Positions 21,452 to 34,913 of a DNA stretch of 64,000 nt are shown one piece after another (position 1 is the stretch's first letter; every line of letters begins with the position of its first letter). The stretch comes from Euonymus europaeus (taxonomy: Eukaryota; Streptophyta; Magnoliopsida; Celastrales; Celastraceae), in NCBI GenBank assembly GCA_963580455.1, contig OY756967.1:580501-644500 (forward strand), given 5' to 3'. The notes under the pieces are model-generated. The model did not search any database and was not told the DNA's origin. It saw only the letters and a program-made list of their open reading frames with translations. Both the position numbers and the translations under genes were made by a program.

Positions 21452-23871
21452 GCTAAAATCACCTAATTCAGAACTCGGAGTCAACGGATATTCATAAAAC
21501 CGTTTACGTAAAGAAACCACATTTCGCGGCTAACTAGGTGAAACGAGACCAACTAGCCACGGGTTCTGAAATCAAAATCCGAAATGCTAGGATTGTAGTG
21601 CTCGAAAAGTAGTGTGTAATCAAGCTAAAATCACCGAATTCAGAACTCGGAGTCAACGGATATTCATAAAACCGTTTACGTAAAGAAACCACATTTCGCG
21701 GCTAAATAGGTGAATCGAGACCTACTAGCCACGAGTTCTGAAATCAAAATCCGAAATTCCAGGATTGTAGAGCTCGAAAAGTAGTGTGAAATCAAGCTAA
21801 AAATCAACGAATTCAGAACTCGGAGTCAAAGGATATTCAAAAAAACGTTTACGTAAAGAAACCACATTTCGTGGCTAACTAGGTGAAACGAGACCTACTA
21901 GCCACGAGTTCTGAAATCGAAATCCGAAAACCCAGGATTGTAGAGCTCGAAAAGTAGTGTGAAATCAAGCTAAAAATCACTGAATTCAGAACTCGGAGTC
22001 AACGGATATTCATAAAATCGTTTACGTAAAGAAACCACATTTCGCGGCTAACTAGGTGAAACGAGACCTACTAGCCGCGAGTTCTGAAATCGAAATCCGA
22101 AAACCCAGGATTGTAGAGCTCGAAAAGTAGTGTGAAATCAAGCTAAAAATCACCGAATTCAGAACTCGGAGTCAACGGAAATTCATAAAACCGTTTACGT
22201 AAAGAAACCACATTTCGCGGCTAACTCGGTGAAACGAGACCTACTAGCCAAGAGTTCTGAAATCGAAATCCGAAAACCCAGGATTATAGAGCTCGAAAAG
22301 TAGTGTGAAATCAAGCTAAAAATCAACGAATTCAGAACTCGGCGTCAACGGATATTCATAAAACCGTTTACGTAAAGAAACCACATTTCGCGGCTAAATA
22401 GGTGAAACTAGACCAACTAGCCACGAGATCTGAAATTAAAATCCGAAAACCCAGGATTGTGGAGCTCGAAAAGTAGTGTGAAATTAAGCTAAAAATCGCC
22501 GAATTCAGAACTCGGAGTCAACGGATATTCATAAAACCGTTTACGTAAAGAAACCACATTTCGCGGCTAAATAGGTGAATCGAGACCTACTAGCCACGAG
22601 TTCTGAAATCAAAATCCGAAATGCCGGGATTGTAGAGCTCGAAAAGTAGTGTGAAATCAAGCTAAAAATCAACGAATTCAGAACTCGGAGTCAAAGGATA
22701 TTCAAAAAAACGTTTACGTAAAGAAACCACATTTCGTGGCTAACTAGGTGAAACGAGACCTACTAGCCCCGAGTTCTGAAATCAAAATCCGAAACACCAG
22801 GATTGTAGAGCTCGAAAAGTAGTGTGAAATCAAGCTAAAAATCACCGAATTCAGAACTCGGAGTCAACGGATATTCATAAAACCGTTTACGTAAAGAAAC
22901 CACATTTCGCGGCTAACTAGGTGAAACGAGACCTACTAGCCACGAGTTCTGAAATCGAAATCCGAAAACCCAGGATTGTAGAGCTCGAAAAGTAGTGTGA
23001 AATCAAGCTAAAAATCACTGAATTCAGAACTCGGAGTCAACGGATATTCATAAAACCGTTTACGTAAAGAAACCACATTTCGCGGCTAACTAGGTGAAAC
23101 AAGACCTACTAGCCGCGAGTTCTGAAATCGAAATCCGAAAACCCAGGATTGTAGAGCTCGAAAAGTAGTGTGAAATCAAGCTAAAAATCACCGAATTCAG
23201 AACTCGGAGTCAACGGAAATTCATAAAACCGTTTACGTAAAGAAACCACATTTCGCGGCTAAATAGGTGAAACGAGACCTACTAGCCACGAGTTCTGAAA
23301 TCGAAATCCGAAAACCCAGGATTGTAGAGCTCGAAAAGTAGTGTAAAATCAAGCTAAAAATCACCGAATTCAGAACTCGGAGTCAACGGATATTCATAAA
23401 ACCGTTTACGTAAAGAAACCACATTTCGCGGCTAAATAGGTGAAACTAGACCAACTAGCCACGAGATCTGAAATCAAAATCCGAAAACCCAGGATTGTGG
23501 AGCTCGAAAAGTAGTGTGAAATTAAGCTAAAAATCACCGAATTCAGAACTCGGAGTCAACGGATATTCATAAAACCGTTTACGTAAAGAAACCACATTTC
23601 GCGGCTAAATAGGTGAAAATAGACCAACTAGCCACGAGATCTGAAATCAAAATCCGAAAACCCAGGATTGTGGAGCTCGAAAAGTAGTGTGAAATCAAGC
23701 TAAAAATCAACGAATTCAGAACTCGGAGTCAAAGGATATTCAAAAAAACGTTTACGTAAAGAAACCACATTTCGTGGCTAACTAGGTGAAACGAGACCTA
23801 CTAGCCCCGAGTTCTGAAATCAAAATCCGAAACACCAGGATTGTAGAGCTCGAAAAGTAGTGTGAAATCAA

Positions 23872-24563
23872 GCTAAAAATCACCGAATTCAAAACTCGGA
23901 GTCAACGGATATTCATAAAACCGTTTACGTAAAGAAACCACATTTCGCGGCTAACTTGGTGAAACAAGACCTACTAGCCACGAGTTCTGAAATCAAAATC
24001 CGAAACACCAGGATTGTAGAGCTCGAAAAGTAGTGTGAAATCAAGCAAAAAATCACCGAATTCAAAACTCGGAGTCAACAGATATTCATAAAACTGTTTA
24101 CGTAAAGAAACAACATTTCGCGGCTAAATAGGTGAAACGAGACCAACTATCCACGAGTTCTGAAATCAAAATCCGAAACGCGAGGATTGTAGAGCTCGAA
24201 AAGTAGTGTGAAATCAAGCTAAAAATCACCGAATTCAGAACTCGTAGTCAAAGGATATTCATAAAATCGTTTACGTAAAGAAACCACATTTTGCGGCTAA
24301 CTAGGTGAAACGAGACCTACTAGCCACGAGTTCTGAAATCAAAATCCGAAATGCCAGGATTGTAGAGCTCGAAAAGTAGTGTGAAATCAAACTAAAAATC
24401 ACCGAATTCAGAACTCGGAGTCAACGGATATTCATAAAACCGTTTACGTAAAGAAACCACATTTCGCGGCTAACTAGGTGAAACAAGACCTACTAGCCAC
24501 GAGTTCTGAAATCAAAATCCGAAACGCCAGGATTGTTGAGCTCGAAAAGTAGTGTGAAATCAA
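23872..24563 (+). repeat. 4-monomer block, repeated at 26294-26985
   Basis: Four units recur 2,422 bp (14 x 173) later with rare marks in the same order: 'ctaacttggtgaaacaag', 'gcaaaaaatc' with 'cagatattc' and 'aaacaacattt', 'ctcgtagtc' with 'atgccagg', and 'tcaaactaaaaatc' with 'ggattgttg'. A third, more diverged copy lies at 60,051-60,742. Confidence 0.82.
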
Positions 24564-26120
24564 GCTAAAAATCACCGAATTCAGAACTCGGAGTCAACGG
24601 ATATTCATAAAACCGTTTACGTAAAGAAACCACATTTCGTGGCTAACTAGGTGAAACAAGACCAACTAGCCACAAGTTCTGAAGTCAAAATCCGAAATGC
24701 CAGGATCGTAGAGCTCGAAAAGTAGTGTGAAATCAAGCTAAAAATCACCGAATTCAGAACTCGGAGTCAACGGATATTCATAAAACCGTTTACGTAAAGA
24801 AATCACATTTCGCGGCTAACTAGGTGAAACGAGACCTACTAGCCACGAGTTCTCAAATCAAAATCCGAAACACCAGGATCGTAGAGCTCGAAAAGTAGTG
24901 TGTAATCAAGCTAAAAATCACCGAATTCAGAACTCGGAGTCAACGGATATTCATAAAACCGTTTACGTAAAGAAACCACATTTCGCGGCTAACTAGGTGA
25001 AACGAGACCTACTAGCCACGAGTTCTGAAATCGAAATCCGAAAACCCAGGATTGTAGATCTCGAAAAGTAGTGTAAAATCAAGCTAAAAATCAACGAATT
25101 CAGAACTCGGAGTCAACGGATATTCATAAAACCGTTTACGTAAAGAAACCACATTTCGCGGCTAAATAGGTGAAACTAGACCAACTAGCCACGAGATCTG
25201 AAATCAAAATCCGAAAACCCAGGATTGTGGAGATCGAAAAGTAGTGTGAAATTAAGCTAAAAATCACCGAATTCAGAACTCGGAGTCAACGGATATTCAT
25301 AAAACCGTTTACGTAAAGAAACCACATTTCGTGGCTAACTAGGTGAAACAAGACCAACTAGCCACAAGTTCTGAAGTCAAAATCCGAAATGCCAGGATCG
25401 TAGAGCTCGAAAAGTAGTGTGAAATCAAGCTAAAAATCACCGAATTCAGAACTCGGAGTCAACGGATATTCATAAAACCGTTTACGTAAAGAAATCACAT
25501 TTCGCGGCTAACTAGGTGAAACGAGACCTACTAGCCACGAGTTCTCAAATCAAAATCCGAAACACCAGGATCGTAGAGCTCGAAAAGTAGTGTGTAATCA
25601 AGCTAAAAATCACCGAATTCAGAACTCGGAGTCAACGGATATTCATAAAACCGTTTACGTAAAGAAACCACATTTCGCGGCTAAATAGGTGAAACGAGAC
25701 CAACTAGCCACGAGTACTGAAATCAAAATCCGAAACTCTAGGATTGTAGACCTCGAAGAGTAGTGTGAAATCAATCTAAAAATCACCGAATTCAGAACTC
25801 GGAGTCAACGGATATTCATAAAACCGTCTACGTAAAGAAACCACATTTCGCGGCTAACTAAGTGAAACAAGACCTACTAGCCACGAGTTCTGAAATCAAA
25901 ATCCGAAACGCCAGGATTGTAGAGCTCAAAAAGTACTGTGAAATCAAGCTAAAAATCACCGAATTCAAAACTCGGAGTCAACGGATATTCATAAAACCGT
26001 TTACGTAAAGAAACCACATTTCGTGGCTAACTAGGTGAAACAAGACCAACTAGCCACAAGTTCTGAAGTCAAAATCCGAAATGCCAGGATCGTAGAGCTC
26101 GAAAAGTAGTGTGAAATCAA
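24564..26120 (+). repeat. 4-monomer (692 bp) local repeat
   Basis: The distinctive unit with 'cacaagttctgaagtc' and 'ccaggatcg' starts at 24564, 25256 and 25948, each 4 x 173 bp apart. The following unit ('gaaatcacattt', 'gttctcaaatc', 'gtgtgtaat') is the same at 24737 and 25429. After that the order changes, so this is a short repeat of about two copies. Confidence 0.8.
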
Positions 26121-26293
26121 GCTAAAAATCACCGAATTCAAAACTCTGAGTCAACGGATATTCATAAAACCGTTTACGTAAAGAAACCACATTTCGCGGC
26201 TAACTAGGTGAAACGAGACCAACTAGCCACGAGTTCTGAAATCAAAATCCGAAACGCCAGGATTTTAGAGCTCGAAAAGTAGTGTGAAATAAT
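25602..26293 (+). repeat. 4-monomer block with a distant relative at 56086-56777
   Basis: Rare variants occur in the same order 30,484 bp apart: 'gagtactg' with 'ctctagg', then 'ccgtctacg' with 'ctaactaagtg' and 'ctcaaaaagtactg', then a unit ending 'ggattttag' followed by an aberrant junction ('aaataatgct' here, 'aaatgatgct' there). The third unit differs between the two sites. This ties the two diverged zones together. Confidence 0.75.
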
Positions 26294-29200
26294 GCTAAAA
26301 ATCACCGAATTCAAAACTCGGAGTCAACGGATATTCATAAAACCGTTTACGTAAAGAAACCACATTTCGCGGCTAACTTGGTGAAACAAGACCTACTAGC
26401 CACGAGTTCTGAAATCAAAATCCGAAACGCCAGGATTGTAGAGCTCGAAAAGTAGTGTGAAATCAGGCAAAAAATCACCGAATTCAAAACTCGGAGTCAA
26501 CAGATATTCATAAAACTGTTTACGTAAAGAAACAACATTTCGCGGCTAAATAGGTGAAACGAGACCAACTATCCACGAGTTCTGAAATCAAAATCCGAAA
26601 CGCGAGGATTGTAGAGCTCGAAAAGTAGTGTGAAATCAAGCTAAAAATCACCGAATTCAGAACTCGTAGTCAAAGGATATTCATAAAATCGTTTACGTAA
26701 AGAAACCACATTTCGCGGCTAACTAGGTGAAACGAGACCTACTAGCCACGAGTTCTGAAATCAAAATCCGAAATGCCAGGATTGTAGAGCTCGAAAAGTA
26801 GTGTGAAATCAAACTAAAAATCACCGAATTCAGAACTCGGAGTCAACGGATATTCATAAAACCGTTTACGTAAAGAAACCACATTTCGCGGCTAACTAGG
26901 TGAAACAAGACCTACTAGCCACGAGTTCTGAAATCAAAATCCGAAACGCCAAGATTGTTGAGCTCGAAAAGTAGTGTGAAATCAAGCTAAAAATCACCGA
27001 ATTCAGAACTCGGAGTCAACGGATATTCATAAAACCGTTTACGTAAAGAAACCACTTTTCGCGGCTAAATAGGTGAAACGAGACCAACTAGACACGAGTT
27101 CTGAAATCAAAATCCGAAATGCTAGGATTGTAGAGCTCGAAAAGTAGTGTGAAATCAAGCTAAAAATCACCGAATTCAGAACTCGGAGTCAACGGATATT
27201 CATAAAACCGTTTACGTAAAGAAACCACATTTCGCGGCTAAGTAGGTGAAACAAGACCTACTAGCCACGAGTTCTGAAATCAAAATCCGAAACGCCAGGA
27301 TTGTAGAGCTCGAAAAGTAGTGTGAAATCAAGCTAAAAATCACCGAATTCAAAACTCGGAGTCAACGGATATTCATAAAACCGTTTACGTAAAGAAACCA
27401 CATTTCGCGGCTAAATAGTTGAAACGAGACCAACTATGCACGAGTTCTGAAATCAAAATCCGAAACGCGAGGATTGTAGAGCTCGAAAAGTAGTGTGAAA
27501 TTAAGCTAAAAATCAACGAATTCAGAACTCGTAGTCAAAGGATATTCATAAAATCGTTTACGTAAAGAAACCACATTTCGCGGATAACTAGGTGAAACGA
27601 GACCTACTAGCCACGAGTTATGAAATCAAAATCAGAAACGCCAGGATTGTAGAGCTCGAAAAGTAGTGTGAAATCAAATCACCGAATTCAGAACTCAGAG
27701 TCAACGGATATTCATAAAACCGTTTACGTAAAGAAACCACATTTCGCGGCTAACTAGGTGAAACGAGACCTGCTAGCCACGAGTTCTGAAATCGAAATCC
27801 GAAAACCCAGGATTGTAGAGCTCGAAAAGTAGTGTGAAATCAAGCTAAAAATCACCGAATTCAGAACTCGGAGTCAACGGATATTCATAAAACCGTTTAT
27901 GTAAAGAAACCACATTTCACGTCTAACTAGGTGAAACGAGACCAACTAGCCACGAGTTCTGAAATCAAAATCCGAAAAAGCTGGATTGTAGAGCTCGAAA
28001 AGTAGTGTGAAATCAAGCTAAAAATCACCGAATTCAGAACTCGGAGTCAACGGATATTCATAAAACCGTTTACGTAAAGAAAACACATTTTGCGGCTAAG
28101 TAGGTGAATCGAGACCTACTAGCCACGAGTTCTGAAATCAAAATCCAAAATGCCAGGATTGTAGAGCTCGAAAAGTAGTGTGAAATCAAGCTAAAAATCA
28201 ACGAATTCAGAACTCGGAGTCAAAGGATATTCATAAAAACGTTTACGTAAAGAAAACACATTTCGTGGCTAACTAGGTGAAACGAGACCTACTAGCCCCG
28301 AGTTCTGAAATCAAAATCCGAAACACCAGGATTGTAGAGCTCGAAAAGTAGTGTGAAATCAAGCTAAAAATAAACTAATTCAGAACTCGGAGTCAACGGA
28401 TATTCATAAAACCGTTTACGTAAAGAAACCACATTTCACGGCTAACTAGGTGAAACGAGACCAACTAGCCACAAGTTCTGAAATCAAAATCCGAAAACGC
28501 TGGATTGTAGAGCTCGAAAAGTAGTGTGAAATCAAGCTAAAAATCACCGAATTCAGAACTCGGAGTCAACGGATATTCATAAAACCGTTTACGTAAAGAA
28601 ACCACATTTCGCGGCTAAATAGGTGAATCGAGACCTACAAGCCACGAGTTCTGAAATCAAAATCCGAAATTCCAGGATGGTAGAGCTCGAAAAGTAGTGT
28701 GAAATCAAGCTAAAAATCACCGAATTCAGAACTCGGAGTCAACGGATATTCAGAAAACCGTTTACGTAAAGAAACCACATTTCACGGCTAAATAGGTGAA
28801 TCGAGACCTACAAGCCACGAGTTCTGAAATCAAAATCCGAAATTCCAGGATGGTAGAGCTCGAAAAGTAGTGTGAAATCAAGCTAAAAATCAACGAATTC
28901 AGAACTCGGAGTCAAAGGATATTCATAAAAACGTTTACGTAAAGAAACCACATTTCGTGGCTAACTAGGTGAAACGAGACCTTCTAGCCCCGAGTTCTGA
29001 AATCAAAATCCGAAACACCAGGATTGTAGAGCTCGAAAAGTAGTGTGAAATCAAGCTAAAAATAACCTAATTCAGAACTCGGAGTCAACGGATATTCATA
29101 AAACCGTTCACGTAAAGAAACCACATTTCGCGGCTAAATAGGTGAAACGAGACCTACTAGCCACGATTTCTGAAATCGAAATACGAAAACCCAGGATTGT

Positions 29201-30437
29201 AGAGCTCGAAAATTAGTGTGAAATCAAGCTAAAAATCACTGAATTCAGAACTTGGAGTCAACGGATATTTATAAAACCGTTTACGAAAAAAACCACATTT
29301 CGCGGTTAACTAGGTGAAACGAGACCAACTAGCCACGAGTTCTGAAATCAAAATCCGAAAACGTTGGATTGTAGAGCTCGAAAAGTAGTGTGAAATCAAG
29401 CTAAAAATCACCGAATTCAGAACACGGAGTCAACGGATATTCATAAAACCGTTTACGTAAAGAAACCACATTTCGCGGCTAACTAGGTGAAATGAGTCCT
29501 ACAAGCCACGAGTTCTGAAATCAAAATCCGAAAAATTAGGATTGTAGAGCTCGAAAAGTAGTGTGAAATCAAGCTAAAAATCACCGAATTCAGAACTCGG
29601 AGTCAACGGATATTCATAAAACCGTTTAGGTAATGAAACCACATTTCGCGGCTAAATAGGTGAATCGAGACCTACTAGCCACGAGTTCTGAAATCAAAAT
29701 CCGAAATTACAGGATTGTAGAGCTCGAAAAGTAGTGTGAAATCAAGCTAAAAATCAACGAATTCAGAACTCGGAGTCAAAGGATATTCATAAAAACGTTT
29801 ACGTAAAGAAACCACATTTCGTGACTAACTAGGTGAAACGAGACCTACTAGCCCCGAGTTCTGAAATCAAAATCCGAAACACCAGGATTGTAGAGCTCGA
29901 AAAGTAGTGTGAAATCAAGCTAAAAAGAACCTAATTCAGAACTCGGAGTCAACGGATATTCATAAAACCGTTTACGTAAAGAAACCACATTTCGCGGCTA
30001 AATAGGTGAAACGAGACCTACTAGCCACGAGTTCTGAAATCAAAATCCGAAATTCCAGGATGGTAGAGCTCGAAAAGTAGTGTGAAATCAAGCTAAAAAT
30101 CACCGAATTCAGAACTCGGAGTCAACGGATATTCAGAAAACCGTTTACGTAAAGAAACCACATTTCACGGCTAAATAGGTGAATCGAGACCTACAAGCCA
30201 CGAGTTCTGAAATCAAAATCCGAAATTCCAGGATGGTAGAGCTCGAAAAGTAGTGTGAAATCAAGCTAAAAATCACCGAATTCAGAACTCGGAGTCAACG
30301 GATATTCAGAAAACCGTTTACGTAAAGAAACCACATTTCACGGCTAAATAGGTGAATCGAGACCTACAAGCCACGAGTTCTGAAATCAAAATCCGAAATT
30401 CCAGGATGGTAGAGCTCGAAAAGTAGTGTGAAATCAA

Positions 30438-33400
30438 GCTAAAAATCACCGAATTCAGAACTCGGAGTCAAAGGATATTCATAAAACCGTTTACGTAAAG
30501 AAACCACATTTCGCGGCTAACAAGGTGAAACGAGACCTGCTAGCCACGAGTTCTGAAATCAAAATCCGAAAACCCAGGATTGTAGAGCTCGAAAAGTAGT
30601 GTGAAATCAAGCTAAAAATCACCGAATTCAGAACTCGGAGTCAAAGGATATTCATAAAACCGTTTACGTAAAGAAACCACATTTCGCGGCTAACTAGGTG
30701 AAACGAGACCTACAGGCTACGAGTTCTGAAATCGAAATTCGACAACCGAGGATTATAGAGCTCGAAAAGTAGTGTGAAATCAAGCTAAAAATCACTGAAT
30801 TCAGAACTCGGAGTCAACAGATATTCATAAAACCATTTACGTAAAGAAACCACATTTCGTGGCTAACTAGGTGAAACGGGACCTGCTAGCCACGAGTTCT
30901 GAAATCGAAATCCGAAAACCCAGGATTGTAGAGCTCGAAAAGTAGTGTGAAATCAAGCTAAAAATCACCGAATTCAGAACTCGGAGTCAAAGGATATTCA
31001 TAAAACCGTTTACGAAAAGAAACCACATTTCGCGGCTAAATAGGTGAAACGAGACCAACTATGCACGAGTTCTGAAATCAAAATCCGAAACACGGGGATT
31101 GTAGAGCTCGAAAAGTAGTGTGAAATCAAGCTAAAAATCACCGAATTCAGAACTCGTAGTCAAAGGATATTCATAAAATCGTTTACGTAAAGAAACCACA
31201 TTTCGCGGCTAACTTGGTGAAACGAGACCTACTAGCCACGAGTTATGAAATCAAAATCCGAAACGCCAGGATTGTAGAGCTCGAAAAGTAGTGTGAAATC
31301 AAATCACCGAATTCAGAACTCGGAGTCAACGGATATTCATATAACCGTTTACGTAAAGAAACCACATTTCGCGGCTAACTAGGTGAAACGAGACCTGCTA
31401 GCCACGAGTTCTGAAATCAAAATCCGAAAACCCAGGATTGTAGAGCTCGAAAAGTAGTGTGAAATCAAGCTAAAAATCACCGAATTCAGAACTCGGAGTC
31501 AACGGATATTCATAAAACCGTTTACGTAAAGAAACCACTTTTCGCGGCTAAATAGGTGAAACGAGACCAACTAGCCACGAGTTCTGAAATCAAAATCCGA
31601 AATGCTAGGATGGTAGAGCTCGAAAAGTAGTGTGAAATCAAGCTAAAAATCACCGAATTCAGAACTCGGAGTCAACGGATATTCAGAAAACCGTTTACGT
31701 AAAGAAACCACATTTCACGGCTAAATAGGTGAATCGAGACCTACAAGCCACGAGTTCTGAAATCAAAATCCGAAATTCCAGGATGGTAGAGCTCGAAAAT
31801 TAGTGTGAAATCAAGCTAAAAATCACCGAATTCAGAACTCGGAGTCAAAGGATATTCATAAAACCGTTTACGTAAAGAAACCACATTTCGCGGCTAACAA
31901 GGTGAAACGAGACCTGCTATCCACGAGTTCTGAAATCGAAATCCGAAAACCCAGGATTGTAGAGCTCGAAAAGTAGTGTGAAATCAAGCTAAAAATCACC
32001 GAATTCAGAACTCGGAGTCAAAGGATATTCATAAAACCGTTTACGTAAAGAAACCACATTTCGCGGCTAACTAGGTGAAACGAGACCTACAGGCTACGAG
32101 TTCTGAAATCGAAATCCGACAACCGAGGATTATAGAGCTCGAAAAGTAGTGTGAAATCAAGCTAAAAATCACTGAATTCAGAACTCGGAGTCAACGGATA
32201 TTCATAAAACCATTTACGTAAAGAAACCACATTTCGTGGCTAACTAGGTGAAACGGGACCAGCTAGCCACGAGTTCTGAAATCGAAATCCGAAAACCCAG
32301 GATTGTAGAGTTCGAAAAGTAGTGTGAAATCAAGCTAAAAATCACCGAATTCAGAACTCGGAGTCAAAGGATATTCATAAAACCGTTTACGTAAAGAAAC
32401 CACATTTCGCGGCTAAATAGGTGAAACGAGACCAACTATGCACGAGTTCTGAAATCAAAATCCGAAACGCGAGGATTGTAGAGCTCGAAAAGTAGTGTGA
32501 AATCAAGCTAAAAATCACCGAATTCAGAACTCGTAGTCAAAGGATATTCATAAAATCGTTTACGTAAAGAAACCACATTTCGCGGCTAACTTGGTGAAAC
32601 GAGACCTACTAGCCACGAGTTATGAAATCAAAATCCGAAACGCCAGGATTGTAGAGCTCGAAAAGTAGTGTGAAATCAAATCACCGAATTCAGAACTCGG
32701 AGTCAACGGATATTCATATAACCGTTTACGTAAAGAAACCACATTTCGCGGCTAACTAGGTGAAACGAGACCTGCTAGCCACGATTTCTGAAATCAAAAT
32801 CCGAAAACCCAGGATTGTAGAGCTCGAAAAGTAGTGTGAAATCAAGCTAAAAATCACCGAATTCAGAACTCGGAGTCAACGGATATTCATAAAACCGTTT
32901 ACGTAAAGAAACCACTTTTCGCGGCTAAATAGGTGAAACGAGACCAACTAGCCACGAGTTCTGAAATCAAAATCCGAAATGCTAGGATGGTAGAGCTCGA
33001 AAAGTAGTGTGAAATCAAGCTAAAAATCACCGAATTCAGAACTCGGAGTCAACGGATATTCAGAAAACCGTTTACGTAAAGAAACCACATTTCACGGCTA
33101 AATAGGTGAATCGAGACCTACAAGCCACGGGTTCTGAAATCAAAATCCGAAATTCCAGGATGGTAGAGCTCGAAAAGTAGTGTGAAATCAAGCTAAAAAT
33201 CACCGAATTCAGAACTCGGAGTCAAAGGATATTCATAAAACCGTTTACGTAAAGAAACCACATTTCGCGGCTAACAAGGTGAAACGAGACCTGCTAGCCA
33301 CGAGTTCTGAAATCGAAATCCGAAAACCAGGATTGTAGAGCTCGAAAAGTAGTGTGAAATCAAGCTAAAAATCACCGAATTCAGAACTCGGAGTCAAAGG

Positions 33401-34740
33401 ATATTCATAAAACCGTTTACGTAAAGAAACCACATTTCGCGGCTAACTAGGTGAAACGAGACCTACAGGCTACGAGTTCTGAAATCGAAATCCGACAACC
33501 GAGGATTATAGAGCTCGAAAAGTAGTGTGAAATCAAGCTAAAAATCACTGAATTCAGAACTCGGAGTCAACGGATATTCATAAAACCATTTACGTAAAGA
33601 AACCACATTTCGTGGCTAACTAGGTGAAACGGGACCTGCTAGCCACGAGTTCTGAAATCGAAATCCGAAAACCCAGGATTGTAGAGCTCGAAAAGTAGTG
33701 TGAAATCAAGCTAAAAATCACCGAATTCAGAACTCGGAGTCAAAGGATATTCATAAAACCGTTTACGTAAAGAAACCACATTTCGCGGCTAAATAGGTGA
33801 AACGAGACCAACTATGCACGAGTTCTGAAATCAAAATCCGAAACGCGTGGATTGTAGAGCTCGAAAAGTAGTGTGAAATCAAGCTAAAAATCACCGAATT
33901 CAGAACTCGTAGTCAAAGGATATTCATAAAATCGTTTACGTAAAGAAACCACATTTCGCGGCTAACTTGGTGAAACGAGACCTACTAGCCACGAGTTATG
34001 AAATCAAAATCCGAAACGCCAGGATTGTAGAGCTCGAAAAGTAGTGTGAAATCAAATCACCGAATTCAGAACTCGGAGTCAACGGATATTCATATAACCG
34101 TTTACGTAAAGAAACCACATTTCGCGGCTAACTAGGTGAAACGAGACCTGCTAGCCACGAGTTCTGAAATCAAAATCCGAAAACCCAGGATTGTAGAGCT
34201 CGAAAAGTAGTGTGAAATCAAGCTAAAAATCACCGAATTCAGAACTCGGAGTCAACGGATATTCATAAAACCGTTTACGTAAAGAAACCACTTTTCGCGG
34301 CTAAATAGGTGAAACGAGACCAACTAGCCACGAGTTCTGAAATCAAAATCCGAAACTCTAGGATGGTAGAGCTCGAAAAGTAGTGTGAAATCAAGCTAAA
34401 AATCACCGAATTCAGAACTCGGAGTCAACGGATATTCAGAAAACCGTTTACGTAAAGAAACCACATTTCACGGCTAAATAGGTGAATCGAGACCTACAAG
34501 CCACGAGTTCTGAAATCAAAATCCGAAATTCCAGGATGGTAGAGCTCGAAAAGTAGTGTGAAATCAAGCTAAAAATCACCGAATTCAGAACTCGGAGTCA
34601 AAGGATATTCATAAAACCGTTTACGTAAAGAAACCACATTTCGCGGCTAACAAGGTGAAACGAGACCTGCTAGCCACGAGTTCTGAAATCAAAATCCGAA
34701 AACCCAGGATTGTAGAGCTCGAAAAGTAGTGTGAAATCAA
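30438..34740 (+). repeat. 8-monomer HOR (1,377 bp), three full copies plus one unit
   Basis: Copies are 30438-31814, 31815-33191 and 33192-34567 (the last 1,376 bp because of a 1-bp loss near 33,327), followed by one further first unit at 34568-34740. Order: 'ctaacaaggtg' H-like; 'acaggctacgag' G-like; 'catttacg' with 'cgggacc'; 'actatgcacg'; 'ctcgtagtc' with 'gagttatg'; the 166-bp unit with 'catataaccg'; type E; type F. Seven 173-bp units plus one of 166 bp give exactly 1,377 bp. 'catataaccg' at 31338, 32715 and 34091 and 'caaggtg' at 30521, 31898, 33275 and 34651 confirm the period. Confidence 0.93.
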
Positions 34741-34913
34741 GCTAAAAATCACCGAATTCAGAACTCGGAGTCAAAGGATATTCATAAAACCGTTTACGTA
34801 AAGAAACCACATTTCGCGGCTAACTAGGTGAAACGAGACCTACTAGCCACGAGTTCTGCAATCGAAATCCGAAAACCGTGGATTATAGAGCTCGAAAAGT
34901 AGTGTGAAATCAA

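Larger units (their letters stand above)
20076..30437 (+). repeat. Diverged mixed zone of the satellite (community 2 monomers)
   Basis: This is about 60 units with more private variants, shorter shared runs and the first uncompensated length changes. 1-bp deletions lie in the A5 tract (A4 at 20598-20601, 21455-21458 and 21627-21630) and near 29,286; two 166-bp units start at 21286 and 27678. Frequent types here carry 'aaaactcgg', 'ctcgtagtcaaagg', 'gaaacaagacc', 'actatgcacg', 'cataaaaacg' or 'attcaaaaaaacg'. The last of these recurs at 20.8, 21.8, 22.7 and 23.7 kb, 5 or 6 units apart. No non-satellite sequence is seen. Confidence 0.85.
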
